Below the pieces are notes generated by a model. That model did no database searches. It saw only the letters and a list, made by a program, of their open reading frames with translations, and was not told where the DNA came from. A stretch of 44,992 nt of DNA from Mxb001 sp964537955 (lineage in GTDB: Bacteria; Actinomycetota; Actinomycetes; S36-B12), in assembly GCA_964537955.1 (NCBI GenBank), contig CAZICY010000011.1, positions 1-44,992 of the forward strand. Direction: 5' to 3'. Made by a program: the position numbers and the translations under genes. This document shows, piece after piece, positions 1-7,347 of this stretch (position 1 is the first letter of the stretch; each line of letters starts with the position of its first letter).

Positions 1-16
1 GAAGGCGAAGGCGTGA
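1..16 (+). CDS. rplU: 3' end of 50S ribosomal protein bL21 (partial)
   Basis: Only the last four codons and the stop are inside the window, reading Lys-Ala-Lys-Ala-stop with TGA at 14-16. A Lys/Ala-rich tail directly before rpmA fits bL21, whose gene precedes rpmA in almost all bacteria. The assignment rests on gene order, since the residues alone prove nothing. The stop lies 3 bp from the rpmA start, so the two are surely cotranscribed. Confidence 0.5.
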
Positions 17-19
17 CCC

Positions 20-274
20 ATGGCTCATAAGAAGGGCGCATCCAGCTCCAAGAACGGTCGCGACTCCAACGCCCAGCGACTCGGCGTTAAGCGCTTCGGC
101 GGCCAGGCCGTCAACGCAGGCGAGATCATCGTCCGTCAGCGCGGCACGCACTTCCACCCCGGCTTCAACGTCGGCCGCGGCAAGGACGACACCCTCTTTG
201 CCCTCAGCGCGGGTCGCGTCGAGTTCGGCACCTTCCGCGGGCGTCGCGTCGTCAACATCGTCGTCGACGCCTGA
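20..274 (+). CDS. rpmA: 50S ribosomal protein bL27
   Basis: This is an 84-aa protein of the large ribosomal subunit that sits near the peptidyl transferase centre. The N-terminus, MAHKKGASSSKNGRDS, is the classic bL27 signature, followed by the conserved QRLGVKRFGGQ and IIVRQRGT segments. The length is normal. The ATG follows the presumed rplU stop by 3 bp, and obgE begins 39 bp downstream, giving the conserved rplU-rpmA-obg ribosome unit. No N-terminal cleavable extension of the Firmicutes type is present, since the mature AHKK sequence directly follows the start Met. Confidence 0.98.
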   Translation: MAHKKGASSSKNGRDSNAQRLGVKRFGGQAVNAGEIIVRQRGTHFHPGFNVGRGKDDTLFALSAGRVEFGTFRGRRVVNIVVDA

Positions 275-313
275 CGCTTCGCGGTCACGCGACCGCAAGG
301 AAAGGCCTGAGCG

Positions 314-1687
314 ATGACCACCTTCGTCGACCGGGTCGACCTCCACGCCACCGCCGGTGATGGCGGCCATGGCTGCGCCTCGGTCCACCGCGAGAAGTTC
401 AAGCCGCTCGGTGGCCCCGACGGCGGCAACGGCGGCCGTGGCGGCAATGTCGTGCTCGTCGTCGATCCCAGTGTCACGACACTCATCGGCTTCCACCATC
501 GGCCCCACCAGCGCGCGACCAACGGCAAGCCCGGTCAGGGGTCGAATCGCAACGGTGCCGATGGCGACGACGTGATCCTCTCCGTGCCCGACGGCACGGT
601 CGTGCTCGACGCGGCTGGCGAGACGCTCGCTGATCTCACCGGCAGTGGATCGACGTACGTCGTCGCGCGTGGGGGGCGCGGCGGGCTCGGCAATGCCGCG
701 CTCGCCTCGCCGCGGCGCAAGGCACCCGGCTTCGCGCTCAAGGGTGAGCCGGGTGAGCACCGCGACGTGGTGCTCGAGCTCAAGTCCGTCGCCGACGTGG
801 CCCTCGTGGGCTATCCCAGCGCGGGCAAGTCGAGCCTCATCGCCGCGCTCTCGCAGGCGCGTCCCAAGATCGCGGACTACCCCTTCACCACGCTCGTGCC
901 CAACCTCGGCGTGGTGACGGCCGGTGATGTCACCTACACGATCGCGGACGTGCCCGGGCTCATCCCTGGAGCCAGCGAGGGCAGGGGCCTGGGGCTGGAG
1001 TTCCTGCGTCACATCGAGCGGTGCTCGGTCATCGTGCACGTGATCGATGCCGCCTCCCTCGAAGCCGACCGCGAGCCGCTTGCCGACCTCGACGTGATCG
1101 AGGCCGAGCTGGCCGCCTACGGCGGGCTCGCCGACCGGCCCCGTCTCGTCGCCCTCAACAAGGTCGACCTGCCCGACGGTCGCCTCGTCGCCGACATGGT
1201 GGCTCCGCTGCTCGCTGAGCGTGGCCTACCGGCCTTCGAGGTGTCTGCTGTGAGCCACGAGGGGCTGCGCGAGCTGTCCTTCGCGATGGCGGCCCTGGTC
1301 AAGGAGCATCGCGTGGCGACCGCCGACGTGACGCCCACGCGCATCATCATCACCCCTCCTGCCGTCGACGACGCGGGCTTCGAGGTCCGTCGGGAGAAGC
1401 ATCCGGAGACAGGCGAGCCGATCTACCGGGTGACGGGCGCAAGGCCGGAGCGATGGGTCCGCCAGACGGACTTCGCCAACGAGGAGGCCGTGGGCTACCT
1501 CGCCGACCGCCTCGCGCGACTCGGCGTCGAGGAGCGCCTGCTCGCCGAGGGGGCTGCCCCCGGCAGCACGGTGGTGATCGGGCCGGGCGACGATGCCGTG
1601 GTGTTCGACTGGGAGCCGACGATCGGGGCGGGTAGCACCCAGGCGAGCGGCCCGCGCGGGACGGACCGGCGCTTGGAGGACTGGTGA
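314..1687 (+). CDS. obgE: Obg family GTPase (ribosome assembly)
   Basis: Obg is a GTPase that binds the 50S subunit and acts in late ribosome assembly and stress signalling. The 457-aa protein has the Gly-rich Obg domain at about residues 2-158 (repeated GGxGG motifs), then a G domain with the P loop GYPSAGKSS at 166-174, the DVPGLIPGA switch II region and the NKVD motif. A C-terminal OCT domain (about 345-425) is followed by a short low-complexity tail. A strong purine-rich Shine-Dalgarno sequence (AAGGAAAGG) precedes the ATG. The stop overlaps the proB GTG by 4 bp (GTGA), so the two are translationally coupled. Confidence 0.97.
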   Translation: MTTFVDRVDLHATAGDGGHGCASVHREKFKPLGGPDGGNGGRGGNVVLVVDPSVTTLIGFHHRPHQRATNGKPGQGSNRNGADGDDVILSVPDGTVVLDAAGETLADLTGSGSTYVVARGGRGGLGNAALASPRRKAPGFALKGEPGEHRDVVLELKSVADVALVGYPSAGKSSLIAALSQARPKIADYPFTTLVPNLGVVTAGDVTYTIADVPGLIPGASEGRGLGLEFLRHIERCSVIVHVIDAASLEADREPLADLDVIEAELAAYGGLADRPRLVALNKVDLPDGRLVADMVAPLLAERGLPAFEVSAVSHEGLRELSFAMAALVKEHRVATADVTPTRIIITPPAVDDAGFEVRREKHPETGEPIYRVTGARPERWVRQTDFANEEAVGYLADRLARLGVEERLLAEGAAPGSTVVIGPGDDAVVFDWEPTIGAGSTQASGPRGTDRRLEDW

Positions 1688-2823
1688 GCCCCCGGGCCAC
1701 GCGGCGCTCCGTCGGCGAGGCGGCGCGCGTCGTCGTGAAGGTGGGCTCTTCCTCGCTCACCAAGCCCGGGGGAGGCGTCGACACCGAGCGCGTCGCGCAG
1801 CTCGTCGATGTCGTGGCCGACCGCAAGGCCGCGGGCAGCCAGGTGATCCTGGTGTCCAGTGGCGCCATTGCGACGGGATTCCCCATGCTCGGGCTCAATC
1901 GCCGACCCCGAGACCTGGCCACGCAGCAGGCTTCCGCCAGTGTCGGCCAGGGCGTGCTGCTCGCGCAGTACTCGCTGGCATTCGCCGCTCGCGACATCAC
2001 GGTCGGCCAGGTCCTGCTCACCGCGGATGACATGACGCGTCGCTCGCACTACCGCAATGCGCAGCGCACTCTCGACAAGCTCATCGAAATGGGCGTGGTG
2101 CCGATCGTCAACGAGAACGACACCGTCGCCACCGATGAGATCCGCCTCGGCGACAACGATCGGCTCGCCGCCCTGGTGGCGCACCTGGTGCGCGCGGACG
2201 CGCTCGTGCTGCTCTCCGATGTCGACGGGCTCTACGACGGCCCCCCAGGCAAGGGCGGCGCGCAGCTGATCCCTGAGGTGAGCGATATGTCCGAGCTCTC
2301 CGATGTCGCCATCGGGGGAGTGGGCTCCGGTGTCGGCCTGGGCGGCATGGCCACCAAGGTCGAGGCCGCGCGTATCGCGACCGCTGCCGGGATCCCCGTG
2401 GTCCTGGCCCATGCCCGCGCGGCCCGCGAGGCCCTGGCCGGCGACGACACAGGGACCGTCTTCCTCCCCACGGGGCGCCGCACCCCCACCCGTCTCCTGT
2501 GGCTCGGGCATGCCAGCACGCCCCAGGGGCGACTCCACCTCGATGCGGGTGCGGTCCGCGCCGTCACCCTCCGGCGCACCTCCCTGCTCCCCGCGGGCAT
2601 CACGCGTGTGGACGGCGAGTTCACGGCGGGCGACCCGGTGGACCTTCTCGACGAAAACGGCCACACGATCGCTCGCGGACTGGTCAACTACGACTCAGCG
2701 GAACTCCCCGGTCTCCTGGGCCGATCCACGCGGGATCTCGCCCGAGAGCGCGGACCTGAGTACGAGCGCGAGGTCGTCCATCGCGACGACATCGTCGTAC
2801 TCTCCGGGGCGCCCCGCGAGTGA
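1684..2823 (+). CDS. proB: Glutamate 5-kinase with PUA domain
   Basis: ProB phosphorylates L-glutamate to gamma-glutamyl phosphate, the first step of proline synthesis in the cytoplasm. The 379-aa product has the amino-acid kinase domain (VVVKVGSSSLT near the N-terminus, the VSSGAI loop, VPIVNENDTVA, RLGDNDRLAALVA) and a C-terminal PUA domain (from about residue 285). The length is typical of the two-domain form. The start is GTG at 1684, overlapping the obgE stop as GTGA. ProA, the next pathway enzyme, lies one gene downstream. Confidence 0.97.
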   Translation: MSPRATRRSVGEAARVVVKVGSSSLTKPGGGVDTERVAQLVDVVADRKAAGSQVILVSSGAIATGFPMLGLNRRPRDLATQQASASVGQGVLLAQYSLAFAARDITVGQVLLTADDMTRRSHYRNAQRTLDKLIEMGVVPIVNENDTVATDEIRLGDNDRLAALVAHLVRADALVLLSDVDGLYDGPPGKGGAQLIPEVSDMSELSDVAIGGVGSGVGLGGMATKVEAARIATAAGIPVVLAHARAAREALAGDDTGTVFLPTGRRTPTRLLWLGHASTPQGRLHLDAGAVRAVTLRRTSLLPAGITRVDGEFTAGDPVDLLDENGHTIARGLVNYDSAELPGLLGRSTRDLARERGPEYEREVVHRDDIVVLSGAPRE

Positions 2824-2849
2824 TGGTGGCCGCACGGGAGGAGGCGCAG

Positions 2850-3218
2850 ATGGCGATCTCTCACCCCGAGGCGCCCACCTGCCTGTGGTTCGTCACCGTC
2901 ACCGTGGCCGGCGATGTCGTGGACGCGCATGCCATCCGCGCGGGCCTCGAGCGACTCTCGCATGAGCACCCCTTCCTCCTATCGGGGCGCTACGCCGCGG
3001 ACCGGGCCGAGGTCCGCTACTGGGAGGAGGGACCCGACGCCCACTCGGTGCTCGAGCTCGCGGTGAGCCTGTGGGGCGAGCACCGAGCATCCGCCGGGCT
3101 GCCGGACTGGGAGGTCGTCGGCGTGGAGGTCATCGACCGCGAGACCTTCCATCGCCGGGGGCGTCACCTCGGCCAGGGGCCGGGCCTCATTGCCGCGGGC
3201 GGCGTCTCGCCGCTGTAG
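2850..3218 (+). CDS. Conserved-looking hypothetical protein between proB and proA
   Basis: This 122-aa soluble protein is not one I can assign to a named family. It has no signal peptide or membrane segment. The N-terminal part (PTCLWFVTVTVAGDVVDAH) looks like a beta strand and the rest is mixed alpha/beta. The start was chosen at ATG 2850 because GGGAGGAGG lies 5 bp upstream. An in-frame GTG at 2820 overlaps the proB stop and would add 10 residues, an alternative that would couple it to proB. Small uncharacterised genes at this position occur in other actinomycetes, so a link with proline metabolism or with proB expression is possible but unproven. Confidence 0.8.
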   Translation: MAISHPEAPTCLWFVTVTVAGDVVDAHAIRAGLERLSHEHPFLLSGRYAADRAEVRYWEEGPDAHSVLELAVSLWGEHRASAGLPDWEVVGVEVIDRETFHRRGRHLGQGPGLIAAGGVSPL

Positions 3219-3225
3219 GCCGGCG

Positions 3226-3231
3226 TACCCT
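3226..3231 (+). promoter_or_regulatory. -10 element of a leaderless promoter for proA
   Basis: TACCCT is followed by exactly 6 nt and then the proA ATG at 3238, so transcription would begin at or next to the start codon. It lies in the gap after the upstream stop at 3218, giving proA its own promoter. The call is from motif and spacing only. Confidence 0.55.
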
Positions 3232-3237
3232 GAGGCC

Positions 3238-4509
3238 ATGTCCGACGACCGCACCGAGATCCTCGCCTGCGCCCAGCGCGCGCGTGACGCTGCCACTGTC
3301 CTGCGCGGGGTGACGCGCGAGCGCAAGGACGCCGCGCTGCGCGCATGCGCCGCGGCCCTGCGCGCCGAGACCGCGCGCATCGTCGAGGTCAATTCCCGCG
3401 ACACCGACCGCGCCCGGCAGGCGGGCACGAGCGAGGCACTCATCGATCGGCTCACCCTCGATGCCCCACGCATCGACGCCATCGCCACGGCACTCGAGGA
3501 GGTGGCCGACCTCCCCGATCCTGTCGGCGACGTGGTGCGGGGCTACACCCTTCCCAATGGCCTGCAGGTGCGCCAGATCCGCGTGCCCCTCGGAGTGGTC
3601 GGCATCATCTATGAGGCGCGGCCCAACGTCACCGTCGATGCCGCCGGACTGTGCTTGAAGAGCGGCAACGCCGCGCTCCTGCGCGGATCCTCCTCGGCCC
3701 AGGCCACCAATGAGGTGCTCGTCGACGTGCTGCGCGGCGCGCTCGCGGCGAGCGGGCTGCCGGCCGACGCCGTGCAGCTCGTCCCGGGCACATCGCACGA
3801 GTCCGTCAAGCACCTGATGACCGCGCGCGGCCTCGTCGACGTGCTCATCCCGCGCGGTGGCGAGGGTCTCATCCGCAGCGTCGTCGAGGGATCGACCGTG
3901 CCGGTGATCGAGACCGGCGTGGGCAACTGCCACGTCTACGTCGATGAGCATGCCGATGTCGACATGGCTGTCCGACTGCTCCTGAACTCCAAGGCCCAGC
4001 GCGTGAGCGTGTGCAATGCGGCCGAGACCTTGCTCGTGCACCGCGGCATCGCCGATCGCTTCCTGCCGGCTGCGATGGCGGCCCTGCGCGAGGCGGGGGT
4101 GACGGTGCACGGCGACGAGCAGATGCTCGCCCAGGCCGAGGCGGCCGGCATCGCATGCGCGCCGGTCACCAATGAGGACTGGGCCGCTGAGTACTACTCG
4201 CTCGACATCGCTGCGGGCATCGTGGACAGCCTCGACGACGCCCTGGCCCACATCCGCCGGTGGTCGTCGGGGCACACCGAGCTCATCGTCACGGACTCGC
4301 AGTCGGCAGCTCAGGCCTTCATCGCGGGGGTCGACGCGGCGGCGGTGATGGTCAACGCCTCGACCCGCTTCACCGACGGCGGCGAGTTCGGATTCGGGGC
4401 GGAGATCGGCATCTCGACCCAGAAACTCCACGCTCGAGGCCCGATGGGCCTGCCCGAGCTCACGACGACCACCTATGTCGTCATGGGCGAGGGGCACGTG
4501 CGCGGCTAG
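3238..4509 (+). CDS. proA: Glutamate-5-semialdehyde dehydrogenase (gamma-glutamyl phosphate reductase)
   Basis: ProA reduces gamma-glutamyl phosphate to glutamate semialdehyde with NADPH, the second step of proline synthesis. The 423-aa product shows the aldehyde-dehydrogenase-superfamily fold: the substrate and cofactor region VPLGVVGIIYEARPNVT, then LKSGNAALLRGSS, and the catalytic Cys region (SKAQRVSVCNAAETLL). The C-terminus contains the ProA signature FTDGGEFGFGAEIGIST. ATG 3238 was chosen over upstream in-frame codons because the protein then starts at the usual family position and has a leaderless promoter at the right distance. The gene ends just before a 63-bp palindrome. Confidence 0.97.
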   Translation: MSDDRTEILACAQRARDAATVLRGVTRERKDAALRACAAALRAETARIVEVNSRDTDRARQAGTSEALIDRLTLDAPRIDAIATALEEVADLPDPVGDVVRGYTLPNGLQVRQIRVPLGVVGIIYEARPNVTVDAAGLCLKSGNAALLRGSSSAQATNEVLVDVLRGALAASGLPADAVQLVPGTSHESVKHLMTARGLVDVLIPRGGEGLIRSVVEGSTVPVIETGVGNCHVYVDEHADVDMAVRLLLNSKAQRVSVCNAAETLLVHRGIADRFLPAAMAALREAGVTVHGDEQMLAQAEAAGIACAPVTNEDWAAEYYSLDIAAGIVDSLDDALAHIRRWSSGHTELIVTDSQSAAQAFIAGVDAAAVMVNASTRFTDGGEFGFGAEIGISTQKLHARGPMGLPELTTTTYVVMGEGHVRG

Positions 4510-4533
4510 GCCCGACCCAGCACTTCCCTCCGC

Positions 4534-4596
4534 GCCGAGTGGGCAGTTGTTGAGTGCTGTGCCCTCATAGGCCCGCCTAACAACTGCCCACTCGGC
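4534..4596. repeat. 63-bp two-tier palindrome, copy 1 (flanks the DUF559 gene)
   Basis: The outer arms GCCGAGTGGGCAGTTGTT (4534-4551) and its exact reverse complement (4579-4596) form a perfect 18-bp stem. Weaker pairing continues inward, with a small inner hairpin (CCT-CAT-AGG). The element sits between the convergent stops of proA and the reverse-strand DUF559 gene, where it could also end transcription in both directions. A second copy of identical length lies exactly 1020 bp downstream, with 50 of 63 positions the same. Confidence 0.9.
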
Positions 4597-4607
4597 AAGA
4601 CGGGGAG

Positions 4608-5453
4608 TCAGTTTCGCGTGCGACGCTGACGCAGTGCGTCGTCAACTTTGCGGATCGCCCGACGAGGGTCTCGCAGATCATGCCTGGTGATGGTGACCAC
4701 CAGCCAGCCTTCGAGCATGAGTCGGTGGCGCCTGTCTGCATCCTTTGCCTGCTGCTCAGGGGTGAGGTGGTGTTCTCCGTCGTACTCGATGACGATCTGC
4801 TCGTCCTCGTAGACCAGGTCGCCTCGAGCGATGAATGCTCCACTAGCGGACCGGATCACCAGCTGGGGAATGGGGGCGGGCAGCCCGGCCTCGATAAGCG
4901 TGACGCGCAAGACACTCTCCGGGGGTGATTCCGCGCGGGGGTCCAGGAGGTCGGCGGCCTGGCGCGCGCGCCGGACGCCGCGTTGACCCCGCGAGCGGGC
5001 GAGGCATTCGTTGATAGCACCGCGTGTGGTGAGTTGTTGGCGCAGGATGTGGTCGCCGAAGGCGGCGACGAGCGCGAGAGGCACGTCCTGCGCGATGTCG
5101 ACGAAGGTGCGCTCGGGCGTGGTGATGGTCAGTCCATGGTGTCGGGTGATGTCGGCTGGGGAGATCGCGCTCCTCATGCGCCGATGGCCCTCACGGCGAA
5201 CGCCCTCGGACCCCGGATGCATCACGGCGTGGATGGGGCAATCTCGCGAGGTGACTGCGCAGCCCCACACGTCGGCTGCCGTGCACCTACAGATCACAGA
5301 GCCAGGTCGCGCCACCTGCAGGGCGGAGCAACGGGAGATCACGTCGGTCTCGCCTCGGGGGAGGCGCACGCCGCGGGTGGGCGCCCACCATTGGTCGGTG
5401 GCGAACTGCCAGACGTTGGAACGGTCAGAGACTCGGATGTCGAGGGATGGCAT
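4608..5453 (-). CDS. AbiEi-like / DUF559 endonuclease-like protein
   Basis: This 281-aa cytoplasmic protein has two parts. The N-terminal half (about 1-125) resembles the AbiEi-type antitoxin family of actinobacteria. The C-terminal third (about 172-277) has DUF559/Vsr-like features: ESPPES at 175-180, GDLVYED (Asp212) and VIEYDGEHH at 221-229, which look like a PD-(D/E)XK-type nuclease core, followed by ITRHDL. Activity is inferred. No purine-rich ribosome site precedes the ATG. Instead CAGCCT plus 6 nt fits a leaderless start. The gene breaks an otherwise forward-strand housekeeping run, appears less GC-rich by eye, and is bracketed by two 63-bp palindromes. This suggests lateral arrival. 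Confidence 0.8.
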   Translation of the reverse strand: MPSLDIRVSDRSNVWQFATDQWWAPTRGVRLPRGETDVISRCSALQVARPGSVICRCTAADVWGCAVTSRDCPIHAVMHPGSEGVRREGHRRMRSAISPADITRHHGLTITTPERTFVDIAQDVPLALVAAFGDHILRQQLTTRGAINECLARSRGQRGVRRARQAADLLDPRAESPPESVLRVTLIEAGLPAPIPQLVIRSASGAFIARGDLVYEDEQIVIEYDGEHHLTPEQQAKDADRRHRLMLEGWLVVTITRHDLRDPRRAIRKVDDALRQRRTRN

Positions 5454-5459
5454 GCCGGG

Positions 5460-5465
5460 AGGCTG
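5460..5465 (-). promoter_or_regulatory. -10 element of a leaderless promoter for the DUF559 gene
   Basis: On the reverse strand CAGCCT (5465 down to 5460) is followed by 6 nt and the ATG at 5453. The pattern matches the other leaderless starts in this window, and no Shine-Dalgarno sequence is available. Confidence 0.4.
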
Positions 5466-5553
5466 GGGGCTGCTGAGCGATGGTGGCCGCAGAAGGGCCC
5501 TGGTTGTGGACAGGAGTGGAGCCGGTCCCTGGGGATTCCTCCAACCCGCCTAC

Positions 5554-5616
5554 GCCGAGCGGGCAGTTGCTGGGTGCCCGGCCCTCAAGGGCCGACTCAA
5601 CAACTGCCCACTCGCC
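5554..5616. repeat. 63-bp two-tier palindrome, copy 2 (upstream of the DUF559 gene)
   Basis: It has the same length and layout as copy 1. The outer arms are 5554-5571 and 5599-5616, with three opposed positions that no longer pair on the top strand. Two of these become G-U pairs on the bottom strand. Inside is the hairpin GGCCCTCAAGGGCC (5580-5593). Stem positions 19-22 pair better than in copy 1. It lies 100 bp upstream of the DUF559 start and 77 bp before the next forward gene. The rest of 5454-5693 shows nothing I recognise. Confidence 0.88.
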
Positions 5617-5693
5617 ACAGGGTGGAGGTCCATGGACGCTAGGCTGGGCGGACGTGAGGCACGGGGACATGCGTCCCCCGAAGGAGGAGCGAC

Positions 5694-5837
5694 ATGAGCC
5701 CGCTGACCGCCGCAGTAGTGGCCTCGGCCGAGGGTGCTGAGGGCGCAGCCACCTCCCCGTTCGTCTTCGGAGGCGCCGCGCTTGCCATCCTGGTGGGCCT
5801 GCTCATCGTGACGATGCTCATCAACGTCGACCGCTGA
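5694..5837 (+). CDS. Small single-pass membrane protein upstream of nadD
   Basis: This 47-aa protein has a short Ala/Ser/Glu-rich N-terminus and one clear hydrophobic helix (about residues 24-44, GGAALAILVGLLIVTMLIN), then a charged VDR end, suggesting outside-in topology. An excellent ribosome site (AAGGAGGAG) lies before the ATG. The codon choice is GC-rich at third positions, as in its neighbours. Small membrane proteins of this kind are often found just before nadD in actinobacteria. The function is unknown. The gap to nadD is 22 bp, so they are probably cotranscribed. Confidence 0.8.
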   Translation: MSPLTAAVVASAEGAEGAATSPFVFGGAALAILVGLLIVTMLINVDR

Positions 5838-5859
5838 CCGCCGGCTCCTCGGGAGTGAC

Positions 5860-6441
5860 ATGCGCATCGGGGTGATGGGCGGGACCTTCGACCCGATCCA
5901 TATTGGCCACCTCGTGGCCGCCTCCGAGGTCGCACACCGCTTCGCACTCGACCGGGTCGTCTTCGTCCCGACCGGCCGCCCGTGGCAGAAGTCCGACCGC
6001 CAGGTATCGGCTCCCGAGGACCGCTACCTCATGACGGTCATCGCCACCGCCGCCGACGACCGCTTCAGCGTCTCCCGCGTCGACGTGGACCGCAGCGGAC
6101 CGACGTACACCGTCGACACCTTGCGCGACATCCGCGCCGAACTGGGCGAGGAGCACGACTACCACTTCATCACGGGCGCCGACGCCCTCGGCGAGATCCT
6201 GTCGTGGCGCGAGCCTGAAGAGGTCCTGCGGCTCGCGCACCTCGTGGGCGTCACGCGACCTGGGCACGTGCTCGCTGATCCCGGTCTGGCTCCCGGCAGG
6301 GTGACCCTGCTCGAGATCCCCGCGCTGGCCATCTCGTCTAGTGATATCCGTGCGCGCGTGGCTCGCGGCGAGCCGATCCGCTACCTCGTCACGCCCGGAG
6401 TGGAGGCCTACGTCGCCAAGGTGGGGTTGTACGCCGGATGA
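5860..6441 (+). CDS. nadD: Nicotinate-nucleotide adenylyltransferase
   Basis: NadD adenylates nicotinic acid mononucleotide with ATP in NAD synthesis. The 193-aa product begins with the nucleotidyltransferase signature GGTFDPIHIGH (His14 and His17 of the (H/T)xGH motif) and carries the C-terminal SSSDIRARV motif that binds ATP phosphates. FVPTGRPWQK and the internal TYTVDTL are also typical. The length is normal. A GGGAGTG ribosome site precedes the ATG. The stop overlaps the next ATG by 4 bp (ATGA). Confidence 0.96.
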   Translation: MRIGVMGGTFDPIHIGHLVAASEVAHRFALDRVVFVPTGRPWQKSDRQVSAPEDRYLMTVIATAADDRFSVSRVDVDRSGPTYTVDTLRDIRAELGEEHDYHFITGADALGEILSWREPEEVLRLAHLVGVTRPGHVLADPGLAPGRVTLLEIPALAISSSDIRARVARGEPIRYLVTPGVEAYVAKVGLYAG

Positions 6442-7325
6442 GCGTGGCCCGACGAGTCATCCTCGTCGCCGTGGGGGCCCTGGTGATCGTCCTCGGCCTC
6501 GCCTTCGTCGCGTCCGTCCGCTCGGAGGGCGTGCCGACTCCGGACCCGGCTCCTGACCAGGAGCAGGTCGAGCAGACGCTGTTGCTGCAGGTCCTCGACG
6601 GCGATGGCTACGCGCGCGGCAATGTCGTGATCGGCGTCGAGCCGCCCGACACCGACCCGCTCACCGTGCTCCTCGCCGTGCCGGGGAGCCTGGTTGTCCC
6701 GGAGGGCGACGACAGCGTGACGCTCGGACTCACGCCGCAGTCGGCCAACACTCTCGCCGGTGTGGACGCGATCGAGCAGGGCCTCGGGCTGCGCATCGAC
6801 GCGGGCTTGACGCTCGATCGCCTCGCCTTCGCCGGACTGGTGGACGGCGTGGACGGCGTCTGGGTCGAGCTGGATCGGCCGATCCTCCTGCCCGCGATCA
6901 GCGAGGAGGATCGTGTGCGGCCCCTGAGCGCAGGCCGGATCAAGTTGGACGGCATCGCGGCCGCGGACTACGCCGTGATGCGCCTTCCCGGCGAGAGCGA
7001 GGCCGATCGCGTCGACCGCTTCCTCGGCGTGCTCACCGCGGCCATCGAGCGGATGCCGCGCTCGGACGAGCAGATGCGCCAACTGCTCACGAGTCTCGGC
7101 TCGCTGGCGCAGTCCACCGTGCCGACGGAGGAGCTCGTGCCCTTCCTCCTTGCGGTGCGCGCGGACGTCATCTCCGACCGCAAGCGCACCGAGGTGCTCC
7201 CGGTCGAGATCATCCGCGGGGGCGTGCGACCGGCGTCCATCGCGGCTCCGGACGCCGATGCGCTCATCCAGGCACTCTTTCCCGATGCCCGCGTCAGCGA
7301 CGATGACGCCGAGATGACAGGCTGA
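6438..7325 (+). CDS. Divergent LCP (LytR-CpsA-Psr)-like membrane-anchored protein
   Basis: The 295-aa protein has one N-terminal membrane helix (about 6-26) and an extracellular domain. Segments that recall the LCP phosphotransferase fold are FAGLVDGVDGVWVELDRPI (the LVDALGGVDV-type region), LSAGRIKLDGIAAADYAVMR (the usual L.G...LDG..AL.Y.R) and ADRVDRFLGVL (the D..R..RQ..FL region). LCP enzymes attach glycopolymers to peptidoglycan. Here the early catalytic Arg/Asp stretch is poorly conserved, so activity is uncertain. LCP-like genes between nadD and rsfS are common in actinobacteria. It is coupled to nadD by an ATGA overlap. Confidence 0.65.
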   Translation: MSVARRVILVAVGALVIVLGLAFVASVRSEGVPTPDPAPDQEQVEQTLLLQVLDGDGYARGNVVIGVEPPDTDPLTVLLAVPGSLVVPEGDDSVTLGLTPQSANTLAGVDAIEQGLGLRIDAGLTLDRLAFAGLVDGVDGVWVELDRPILLPAISEEDRVRPLSAGRIKLDGIAAADYAVMRLPGESEADRVDRFLGVLTAAIERMPRSDEQMRQLLTSLGSLAQSTVPTEELVPFLLAVRADVISDRKRTEVLPVEIIRGGVRPASIAAPDADALIQALFPDARVSDDDAEMTG

Positions 7326-7347
7326 GGGCCTGCCCACCCGTGAGGAC

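Noticed and set aside
3187..4497. Long reverse-strand open frame opposite proA (436 codons)
   Set aside because: High-GC genes give long antisense frames; this one is low complexity and lacks family motifs, whereas proA is clear on the other strand.
4534..5616. Insertion sequence with terminal inverted repeats
   Set aside because: Each flank is itself a palindrome, the enclosed gene is not a transposase, and no target-site duplication is visible beside the two copies.
4534..5616. CRISPR array
   Set aside because: There are only two repeat copies, 1020 bp apart, with a gene between; no spacers of regular length exist anywhere in the window.
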